Under the pieces are notes generated by a model. The model had not been told where the DNA came from. It saw only the letters and a program-made list of their open reading frames with translations, and did no database searches. From Alistipes sp. UBA943 (GTDB lineage: Bacteria; Bacteroidota; Bacteroidia; Bacteroidales; Rikenellaceae), in the NCBI GenBank assembly GCA_002293345.1, contig DBDB01000028.1, positions 695 to 8,832 on the forward strand: a DNA stretch of 8,138 bases, given 5' to 3'. Of this stretch, positions 1 to 5,952 are shown in pieces. A program made the position numbers and the translations under genes. Positions within the stretch are counted from its first letter, which is position 1, and the number at the start of each line of letters is the position of its first letter.

Positions 1-1335
1 CTCGGGTCGTGTACCATGAAACTCAATGCCGCGGCCGAGATGATGCCCATCTCCCTGGCAGGGTTCCAGAACATTCACCCCTTCGCTCCCGCAGATCAAA
101 CCGAGGGGTATCGCGAACTGATCACGACCCTCGAAAACGACCTGGCCACGATCACCGGTTTCGCCGCATGCTCGCTGCAACCCAATGCCGGTTCGGCCGG
201 TGAGTATGCCGGTCTGCTGGTGATCCGTGCCTACCACCAGAGCCGTGGACAGGGATACCGCAATGTCGTGCTGATCCCCTCATCGGCACACGGAACCAAC
301 CCCGCGTCGGCCGCCATGGCGGGCATGAAAATCGTCATCGTGGCGTGTGACGATAAGGGTAATATCGACGTCGAGGACCTGAAAACCAAGGCCGAACAGT
401 ATGCATCGGAACTGTCATGCTGCATGATCACCTACCCCTCCACGCATGGCGTGTTCGAGAGCCGTATCCGCGAGATCGTCGATGCCGTTCACGATGCCGG
501 TGGGCAAGTCTATATGGACGGGGCGAACATGAATGCCCAGGTCGGTCTCACCAATCCCGGGTATATCGGTGCCGATGTGTGCCACCTCAACCTCCACAAA
601 ACGTTCGCCATGCCGCACGGCGGAGGCGGGCCCGGTGTAGGACCCATCTGCGTCGCCGCCCATCTGGCAACGTTCCTCCCGTCACACCCCGTCGTGCCAA
701 CGGGCGGCGACCAGGGCATCACCGCCGTTTCATCGTCACCGTTCGGATCGGCCATGTTGCTCCCCATCACGTACGGATATATCAAAATGCTGGGCGGGGA
801 TGGACTCCGACGTGCCACCGAAATGGCCATCGTCAATGCCAACTATATGTCCGCCGCACTCAAAAACGAATACCGCACCTATTACTCCGGTGAAACGGGG
901 CGCGTGGGGCACGAGATGATCCTCGACCTCACTCACTTCAAGAAAGAGTATGGTGTCGATTGCGGTGACATTGCACACCGATTGATGGACTATGGTTTCC
1001 ACGCTCCGACGCTCTCCTTCCCCGTACACGAAACACTCATGGTCGAACCCACGGAGAGTGAACCCAAAGCGGAAATGGATCGTTTCATCGAGGCGCTCGT
1101 CCATATCAAACGTGAGTGTGAGCACATCGACGGCGCGGCGGATAACATGGTGGCCAATGCCCCTCACACGGCTGTCGAGGTGTGTGGCGAGTGGAAGCAC
1201 CCCTACACACGAAACGAGGCAGCTTTCCCGTTACCTTGGATACGCGAAGCCAAATTCTTCCCGTATGTCACCAAGATCGACAACGGGTATGGCGACCGGA
1301 ATTTGATTTGCCGGTGGGAAGGGGTGAACGAGTAA
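1..1335 (+). CDS. gcvP: Glycine dehydrogenase (decarboxylating), P-protein, C-terminal part; 5' end outside window
   Basis: P-protein of the cytosolic glycine cleavage system. It decarboxylates glycine with pyridoxal phosphate and passes the aminomethyl group to the lipoyl arm of GcvH. The frame is open from base 1: the first five codons read LGSCT and run into MKLNAAAEM, a conserved internal P-protein stretch. The ATG at 16 is therefore an internal methionine, and the fragment is the last 444 residues of a protein normally near 950. Visible hallmarks are SAHGTNPASAAMAGM, DGANMNAQVG, the PLP-lysine segment HLNLHKTF (Lys codon 598-600) and the glycine-rich loop PHGGGGPGVGP. The end (HPYTRNEAAFPLP, then YGDRNLICRW) also matches the family. 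The LGSCTMKLNAAAEM form fits the single-chain enzyme rather than the split GcvPA/GcvPB type. No other gcv gene is in the window. The stop TAA is followed by a 263-bp gap, so it is probably a separate transcription unit from slyD. Confidence 0.97.
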   Translation, partial: LGSCTMKLNAAAEMMPISLAGFQNIHPFAPADQTEGYRELITTLENDLATITGFAACSLQPNAGSAGEYAGLLVIRAYHQSRGQGYRNVVLIPSSAHGTNPASAAMAGMKIVIVACDDKGNIDVEDLKTKAEQYASELSCCMITYPSTHGVFESRIREIVDAVHDAGGQVYMDGANMNAQVGLTNPGYIGADVCHLNLHKTFAMPHGGGGPGVGPICVAAHLATFLPSHPVVPTGGDQGITAVSSSPFGSAMLLPITYGYIKMLGGDGLRRATEMAIVNANYMSAALKNEYRTYYSGETGRVGHEMILDLTHFKKEYGVDCGDIAHRLMDYGFHAPTLSFPVHETLMVEPTESEPKAEMDRFIEALVHIKRECEHIDGAADNMVANAPHTAVEVCGEWKHPYTRNEAAFPLPWIREAKFFPYVTKIDNGYGDRNLICRWEGVNE

Positions 1336-1598
1336 CGCGATTGAATGTTTTGCAACGCTTGTTTCGCCCTACATTAGATCTTTATACAACGGAGGGAGAA
1401 GCCGACACTGACGGAATGGGTATTGATATCCGGACCGGCCTCAATAAATCGGAATGCCCACGCTTCACTTGTGGATGAAGATGTGTTTGTCCAGTAGTGA
1501 CCGAAGGAATCCAGAAGGTTCAGTTGACCATTGGAACCGCCACGGTACCCCGGCGCGGGGAGGAGAAAAAAAGAACTAAAAACTAAAAAAACAGTATT
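1336..1598. other. gcvP-slyD intergenic region / possible structured leader
   Basis: This 263-bp gap has no convincing gene; the 98-codon frame crossing its start (1182-1478) begins inside gcvP and resembles nothing. A weak Bacteroides-type promoter can be proposed: TTTTG at 1348-1352, 17 bp, then TACATTAG at 1370-1377, one mismatch from TAnnTTTG. If real, it gives a leader of roughly 215 nt. Within it TATTGA (about 1430) can pair with TCAATA (about 1440), and CCCCG-GCG-CGGGG (1548-1560) forms a short GC hairpin. Bases 1561-1598 are almost all A, the usual Bacteroidota substitute for a ribosome binding site. GGGGAGGAG at 1557-1565 lies too far from the ATG to serve as one. I recognise no riboswitch class and see no clear terminator for gcvP. 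Confidence 0.4.
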
Positions 1599-2123
1599 AT
1601 GAAAGTAGAAAATGGCAAATTAGTCGCAGTAGACTACAAACTCACCGTTGACGGGCAAATCGCCGATCAATCGCAACCCGGACAACCACTCGAATTTATC
1701 TTCGGGTCGGGGATGTTGCTCCCCAAATTCGAGGCGGCGATCGACGGTAAAACTCCCGGTGAGAAGGTATCCTTCACGCTCTCGCCCGCGGACGGATACG
1801 GAGAATTGATCCCCGATGCCGTCGTGGAGCTGCCTAAAACCATCTTTATGGTCGACGGTAAGTTGGCGGAAGACATTCTCTTCGTCGGATCGCATGTGCC
1901 GATGTCCGATGCGCAGGGCAACCGCATGATGGGTGTCGTAAAAGAGGTCGGGGACGAAACCATCAAGATGGATTTCAACCACCCCATGGCAGGGAAAACC
2001 TTGAATTTCGACGTCGAGGTGATCTCCGTCAGCGAACCCAAAGAGGATTGCGGTTGCGGAGGTAGTTGTGGCGATGGCGGCTGTGACGACGGAGGATGCG
2101 GAGGTAGCTGCGGCTGCAACTAA
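1599..2123 (+). CDS. slyD: SlyD-like FKBP-type peptidyl-prolyl cis-trans isomerase with Cys/Gly-rich tail
   Basis: Cytosolic prolyl isomerase and chaperone of the SlyD branch, 174 residues. The FKBP half-domain spans about residues 1-70 (VDYKLTVDGQIADQS, LEFIFGSGMLLPKFEAAIDG, ADGYGE). The inserted chaperone flap follows at about 71-125, and the FKBP fold closes with DFNHPMAGKTLNFDVEV, a strong SlyD signature. There is no signal peptide. The last 25 residues (codons about 2046-2120) are Gly, Asp and seven Cys in CGC, GSC and GGC steps. This corresponds to the metal-binding tail of SlyD, but it has no histidine, whereas the enterobacterial tail is His-rich. In E. coli SlyD delivers nickel to hydrogenase; the metal here is unknown. 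The ATG is preceded by an A-rich stretch ending AAACAGTATT, almost identical to the trxB leader. The kinase gene starts 32 bp downstream. Family assignment is firm; the symbol follows the closest known family. Confidence 0.92.
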   Translation: MKVENGKLVAVDYKLTVDGQIADQSQPGQPLEFIFGSGMLLPKFEAAIDGKTPGEKVSFTLSPADGYGELIPDAVVELPKTIFMVDGKLAEDILFVGSHVPMSDAQGNRMMGVVKEVGDETIKMDFNHPMAGKTLNFDVEVISVSEPKEDCGCGGSCGDGGCDDGGCGGSCGCN

Positions 2124-2155
2124 TCCGCTCGAAACACTAACCCAACGCCCTCCAC

Positions 2156-3364
2156 GTGCCACCCTCCATACGCAACTTCATCGAGGCGCTCGATGACCCC
2201 GAAGGGTTGACCCGTACGCTCGGTGAAATCGAAACCGATAAAGAGAGATACCATGTCGGCAATTCGGCCGTCGTGTTCAAGATTCGTACCGGGAAGCGTA
2301 ATCCCGAGACGGGGATCTTTGAACGTCGCGGTACAAAAATGCTCAAATGTTACCTCCGTCCCATGCAGCACCTCGAACCTATCTACGGTTCGGGGTTTTT
2401 GCGTGAGGAGCTGTATGTGTGGGATGCCGATGGGCGCGGGACATGGTGTGACGTTGTGGTCGACGACTGGATCGAAGGAGTGACCCTGCACAAAGCCATC
2501 GAGGATGCCATACGGAACCATGACATGGCACAACTGCGATCCCTCGCACGGCAATTCAATAACCTCGCGCTCGAACTTCTCCATGCCGAGTGGGCGCATG
2601 GCGATCTCAAACCCGAAAACATCATGGTCGCCAACGTGGCGCGCGCCACGGGACGAAGTCCCGAAGAGGCAGATTCATCTGCCTCTCGGAGGCTTGCTAC
2701 GCAAGACTCGCGCGCGCCCGGTGTCGGAGAACTCCAACTGATTGATCTCGACGGGAAATTTCTACCCGAGTTCGCCGGCATGCCGAGCCCCGAGTTGGGC
2801 ACCCGGGCATGGCAGCACCCGGCACGCACGGCAGCAGATTTTGATGCGTCCATCGACGACTATTCCATCGCGTTGATATCGACCACGCTCCATGCATTGG
2901 CACTGGACCCGTCTCTCGGGCAGAAAGAGGCATCCATCGAGAAACCACTCCCTGCGGCGGCCATCCTGCCACTGTTCGAGCGTGCCGGTGACGCGGTGCA
3001 TTACCGTATCGCCAGGCTCCTCGCGTCGCCCGTCCTGCGACTGCCCGAACTCAAAAGTTTGATCGAGTATGCCACACGTAGCGACGGCGATGAACCCAAC
3101 GGCTGTGCAACAGCAAGTTCGGAATTTTCCGCGCAAAACGGGCTCTGGGGGTTTCCGGAGCTCAATATACCGTCCATCTATAACGAGGCGTTCGACTTCA
3201 CCGAAGGACTCGCCGCCGTAAAAACAGGACGAACGTGGCACTTTATCGACACATCGGGACGCGTGGCGATCGACTGCTCCGAGTATGATGCCGTGAAACC
3301 GTTCGCGAACGGTAAAGCCACGGCCGTAAAGGGCGAAAAACGCTGCGAAATCAAACACCCATAA
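2156..3364 (+). CDS. Ser/Thr-type protein kinase with C-terminal WG repeats, interrupted by an in-frame palindromic insert
   Basis: 402 residues, probably cytosolic, with no membrane segment or signal peptide. The start is GTG at 2156: TAA at 2138 closes the frame upstream, and the N-terminus IRNFIEALDDP matches the homologous protein at 5953 (LRHFSEALQSP). Kinase features in order: a nucleotide-loop-like region GNSAVVFKI, probable beta3 lysine K64 in KMLKCYL, catalytic loop HGDLKPEN with H148, D150, K152 and N155, and a metal-binding segment IDLDG (D197, D199) in place of DFG. GTRAWQHPAR follows as the APE-like region. All residues needed for phosphotransfer seem present. From about residue 325 a WG-repeat region begins (LWGFPELNIPSIYNEAFDFTEG) and stops within what looks like a second repeat. 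Residues about 161-190 are encoded by hairpin-rich DNA and have no counterpart in the paralogue. It lies 32 bp after slyD and 37 bp before the DUF4954 gene. The substrate is unknown; small-molecule kinase activity is not excluded. Confidence 0.85.
   Translation: MPPSIRNFIEALDDPEGLTRTLGEIETDKERYHVGNSAVVFKIRTGKRNPETGIFERRGTKMLKCYLRPMQHLEPIYGSGFLREELYVWDADGRGTWCDVVVDDWIEGVTLHKAIEDAIRNHDMAQLRSLARQFNNLALELLHAEWAHGDLKPENIMVANVARATGRSPEEADSSASRRLATQDSRAPGVGELQLIDLDGKFLPEFAGMPSPELGTRAWQHPARTAADFDASIDDYSIALISTTLHALALDPSLGQKEASIEKPLPAAAILPLFERAGDAVHYRIARLLASPVLRLPELKSLIEYATRSDGDEPNGCATASSEFSAQNGLWGFPELNIPSIYNEAFDFTEGLAAVKTGRTWHFIDTSGRVAIDCSEYDAVKPFANGKATAVKGEKRCEIKHP
2635..2721. repeat. Palindromic repeat element inserted in frame in the kinase gene
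   Basis: Four adjacent inverted repeats are packed into about 80 bp. They are the 16-bp perfect palindrome CGTGGCGCGCGCCACG (2635-2650); CGGGAC-GAA-GTCCCG (2649-2663); AGAGGCAGAT-TC-ATCTGCCTCT, a perfect 10-bp stem (2665-2686); and CTTGC-TAC-GCAAG (2693-2705), which extends imperfectly to about 2687-2710. The stretch codes for roughly residues 161-190 of the kinase. The homologous protein at 5953 goes from LIVTSY straight to GQI where this one has IMVAN, about 30 extra residues, then GELQLI. The net difference is 29 codons (87 bp), so the frame is kept. The encoded peptide is rich in Arg, Ser and Ala, unlike a conserved kinase segment. The exact edges are uncertain by several bases. Confidence 0.7.
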
Positions 3365-3386
3365 TCAATCTTTTCGGGAAAAATGC

Positions 3387-3394
3387 TATCTTTG
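3387..3394 (+). promoter_or_regulatory. Bacteroides-type -7 box upstream of the DUF4954 gene
   Basis: TATCTTTG matches the Bacteroidota primary-sigma -7 consensus TAnnTTTG exactly, in an AT-rich gap between two GC-rich genes. I see no TTG-type -33 box at the usual distance, so the match is half a promoter. If it is used, transcription would begin around 3398-3400, only a few bases before the ATG at 3402. That would give a nearly leaderless mRNA for the DUF4954 gene and possibly the genes after it. Confidence 0.5.
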
Positions 3395-3401
3395 TGTCAG
3401 T

Positions 3402-5036
3402 ATGAAACTGTCACCATCTCAGATCGCTGCTCTCGAAGCCCGGGGTAACACGGCTCACGACTGGAACTTAGTCGAGGTGACACCGTGTTTCGTGCCGGAA
3501 CAACTCACGCAGTGTCACTTGACAGGTCCCGTCGCAATAGGTTGCGGCGCCGTGTTGCGGCGCGTATGCGTCCGCAATTATCGCCTCGGCGATCGCGTCC
3601 TCTGTGAGGACGTCACGGCGCTCGATGGCGGAACGTCACCATCCTTCGGCAACGGGGTGCGTGTCGCGACGATCAACGAGAATGGACAGCATGCCGTCAC
3701 TATCTATGACCGCATGACGGCACAAACCGCCTACCTGCTCGCCATACACCGCCCCGCGCACATAGAAAAACTCGTCGCGGAGTATTGTGACACAAAACAA
3801 AACGCCATAGCCTCCATCGGGGCAAACAGCGTGATACGCGGCGTAAAATTTATCCGTGGCATCCGAATCGGTGAAAACGTCACCATAGAAGGGGCATCCC
3901 TCCTCGAGAACGGTACCGTCTGCAACAACGCATACGTAGGTGCGGATGTACAGGCACGGGACTTCATCTTCGCCGAAAACTCGCACGTCACGGAGGGAGC
4001 CATCATCGAACGATGTTTCGTTGGAGAAGCGACCCACATAAGCAAGCATTTCACCGCCACGGACTCGCTCATCTTTGCCAACTGTGAACTCGAGAACGGC
4101 GAAGCCGTATCTATCTTCGCCGGGCCTTACACTGTGTCGCATCACAAAGCGTCGCTCCTCATCGCAGGACTGTTCTCCTTCTTCAATGCAGGGTCCGCGG
4201 CCAACCAGAGCAATCACCTCTTCAAGGGAGGTGCCGTTCATCAATCCATACACCGTCGCGGATGCAAGTTCGGGAGCGGTACCTATGTCATGGCTCCCGC
4301 CATGGAGGCGCCATTCACGCTCGTTTTGGGACGTCACACGAAGCATCACGATACATCGGCGTTCCCGTACTCGTACCTCGTCGAACAGGATGGACGTTCC
4401 ATCCTCATGCCGGGGGCGAACCTGACCAGTGCCGGTACAACGCGCGATATCGAGAAGTGGCCGCGACGCGACAAACGTGACGTGAAACGCGACATCATCC
4501 ACTTCTCACCACACAACCCATACCTCACCGGCCTGATGGTCGAGGCCGTGAATACCCTCAACAAACTCGCCGAAACCAATGCCGAAAACCATAACCAGGT
4601 AACCATCCCGTCTGGTCACGCACGGCGAGGTATCAAATTGTACAACAAGGCCATTGTCGCGGCGATCGGCGGTATGCTTGAAGACGCAAAGGATTTTTGC
4701 GTTCAAAACGTGTCAGATTTGGCCATGTGGCATGATATCGCGGGACAATACATCCCTGACTCAGCCTTGCAAGAGCTGCTCTCCACCCCCCATGCCTCCC
4801 TCGATGAACTCGACGATGCCTTCCGTCGACTGGATCGGGACTATCCCGCAATGGCACGTGAATATGCCACAGCCCTCCTCACCCAACTGTTGGGACACGA
4901 ACCATCACAGGCCGAAATTGACGACGCCATCGCCGCCGGTCAACGTACCCGTGCCGAGTTGCAACATGCCGCCGCGGATGACCTCGACAAAGAGAAACAA
5001 CTGCTCAATCACCCCGCTAACACCCTGAAAAACTAA
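3402..5036 (+). CDS. DUF4954 family protein with left-handed beta-helix (hexapeptide-repeat) core
   Basis: 544 residues, no signal peptide or membrane segment. The N-terminus (ALEARGNTAHDWNLVEV) and the segments GNGVRVATINENG (about residue 85), FSFFNAGSAANQSNH (about 258-272), APFTLVLGRHTKHHDTSAFPYSYL and TSAGTTRDIEKWPRRDKR recall the uncharacterised DUF4954 family of Bacteroidales. Residues about 138-245 show hexapeptide-type steps (IGANSVIRG, IRIGENVTIEG, TVCNNAYVGADV, ENSHVTEGAIIERCFVG). These predict a left-handed beta-helix as in sugar-nucleotide acyltransferases, a fold that usually trimerises. The C-terminal part beyond about 430 looks helical and charged. At 544 residues it seems shorter than the Bacteroides members I recall (around 650). 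The ATG is chosen because family similarity starts right after it and no other Met follows nearby. No reaction is known; a transferase, a carbohydrate-linked role or a scaffold are all possible. It sits 37 bp after the kinase and 33 bp before the vWA gene. Confidence 0.85.
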   Translation: MKLSPSQIAALEARGNTAHDWNLVEVTPCFVPEQLTQCHLTGPVAIGCGAVLRRVCVRNYRLGDRVLCEDVTALDGGTSPSFGNGVRVATINENGQHAVTIYDRMTAQTAYLLAIHRPAHIEKLVAEYCDTKQNAIASIGANSVIRGVKFIRGIRIGENVTIEGASLLENGTVCNNAYVGADVQARDFIFAENSHVTEGAIIERCFVGEATHISKHFTATDSLIFANCELENGEAVSIFAGPYTVSHHKASLLIAGLFSFFNAGSAANQSNHLFKGGAVHQSIHRRGCKFGSGTYVMAPAMEAPFTLVLGRHTKHHDTSAFPYSYLVEQDGRSILMPGANLTSAGTTRDIEKWPRRDKRDVKRDIIHFSPHNPYLTGLMVEAVNTLNKLAETNAENHNQVTIPSGHARRGIKLYNKAIVAAIGGMLEDAKDFCVQNVSDLAMWHDIAGQYIPDSALQELLSTPHASLDELDDAFRRLDRDYPAMAREYATALLTQLLGHEPSQAEIDDAIAAGQRTRAELQHAAADDLDKEKQLLNHPANTLKN

Positions 5037-5069
5037 CACCACTAACCTCCACCTAAATAAATCCTGCGT

Positions 5070-5927
5070 ATGTATACCCAAAGTATTACCCGTGAGCACC
5101 GTGCATTGATCATCATCGCGATCGACCAGTCAACCTCCATGAGCGGTAAAGTTACTTACCGAGGTAACGAAATCACAAAAGCCGAAGCCGTCGCGTGGAT
5201 CGCATGCGACCTCATCTTCGAACTCACCGAAAAAGCACGACGTACGGATGGTATCCGTGACTATTACGATATCGCCGTGGTCGGGTACTCCGGCGATGGG
5301 ATCGAGATGGTGCTCGATCGAGATAAACCATATATCCCCGTGTCGCATGTCGATGCGCTGCCCTACGAGATGATCGAACGCCTCACACAGCGAATCATGC
5401 CCGACGGAGAACCGTCCCTCAAAACCATTCGCTACAAACAGTGGATCAAACCCAAAGCGTCCGGCGAAACTCCCATGTATGAGGCGCTGCGCGAAGTGCG
5501 TGAAACGGTGCGCAAATGGTGTGACAATCCGGCCAACATGAACAGTTTTCCGCCCATCGTGTTCAACATTACGGACGGAGAGTTCTCCGACAGTATCCCC
5601 GAGGAGCTCAAGGCGGTGTGCGACCAGATCAAAGAGATACACACCAGTGACGGTAACGCCCTGCTCTTCAACATACACATCGCGCCATCCACCCACCAAA
5701 AACCACTCATATTCCCCACCGAAGAGGAGATATCGCACGGGAATCGTTACGCGCAAACACTGTTCGACTGCTCGAGCGAGATGCCGTCCATCTTCAACCG
5801 CGATATCCTCACCGCGCGCGGCGATCATGCCACACCACCCTTCCGGGGGATGAGTTACAACGCGTCGCTGGGCGAACTCGTGTCGATACTCAACATCGGA
5901 TCCATCAGTGTGAAAGTTTCCGCATAA
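5070..5927 (+). CDS. von Willebrand factor A (vWA) domain protein with intact MIDAS
   Basis: 285 residues, essentially one vWA domain. Strand 1 is ALIIIAIDQSTSMSG, carrying the MIDAS motif D19-x-S21-x-S23. The second MIDAS element is T134 in SGETPMYEALREV, and the third is D169 in IVFNITDGEFSD. All metal-coordinating positions are therefore present, and divalent-metal-dependent ligand binding is predicted. There is no signal peptide, transmembrane helix, zinc ribbon or other added domain, so it is probably a soluble cytosolic adaptor. A TerY-like role is the nearest analogy: vWA proteins encoded beside protein kinases recur in bacterial gene groups with tellurium-resistance-type genes. No PP2C phosphatase or Ter protein is present here, so TerY identity is not claimed. 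It is bracketed by the DUF4954 gene (33 bp) and the pseudokinase gene (25 bp). Its partner may be one of the kinase-like proteins, which is inference from position. Confidence 0.88.
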   Translation: MYTQSITREHRALIIIAIDQSTSMSGKVTYRGNEITKAEAVAWIACDLIFELTEKARRTDGIRDYYDIAVVGYSGDGIEMVLDRDKPYIPVSHVDALPYEMIERLTQRIMPDGEPSLKTIRYKQWIKPKASGETPMYEALREVRETVRKWCDNPANMNSFPPIVFNITDGEFSDSIPEELKAVCDQIKEIHTSDGNALLFNIHIAPSTHQKPLIFPTEEEISHGNRYAQTLFDCSSEMPSIFNRDILTARGDHATPPFRGMSYNASLGELVSILNIGSISVKVSA

Positions 5928-5952
5928 CCCTAACCTTCAAACCTCAACCACC

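Noticed and set aside
16..1335. ATG at 16 as the true start of the glycine dehydrogenase gene
   Set aside because: The frame is open to base 1 and the preceding codons LGSCT are conserved P-protein sequence, so the ATG is internal.
1182..1478. 98-codon + frame crossing the end of gcvP
   Set aside because: Most of it overlaps conserved gcvP sequence and its product resembles nothing known.
1557..1565. GGGGAGGAG as a Shine-Dalgarno site for slyD
   Set aside because: It is over 30 bases from the ATG, and Bacteroidota generally do not use such sites.
2638..2718. The GCGCGC tracts at both ends as terminal inverted repeats of an insertion sequence
   Set aside because: There is no transposase, the tracts are self-complementary and low in complexity, and no target duplication is evident; a small palindromic element fits better.
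3300..3364. Frameshift truncating the kinase WG-repeat region
   Set aside because: The protein ends within a repeat, but I found no continuing WG-repeat sequence in the other + frames before the next gene, so a natural end is simpler.
3636..4502. 288-codon open frame on the - strand
   Set aside because: It lies wholly inside the DUF4954 gene, resembles no family, and is a by-product of GC-rich codon use on the other strand. The same holds for - strand frames at 5130-5828 and 6145-6762.
5070..5927. Calling the vWA protein TerY of a tellurium-resistance system
   Set aside because: No Ter genes or PP2C phosphatase are in the window, and the protein has no added domain that would mark it as TerY.
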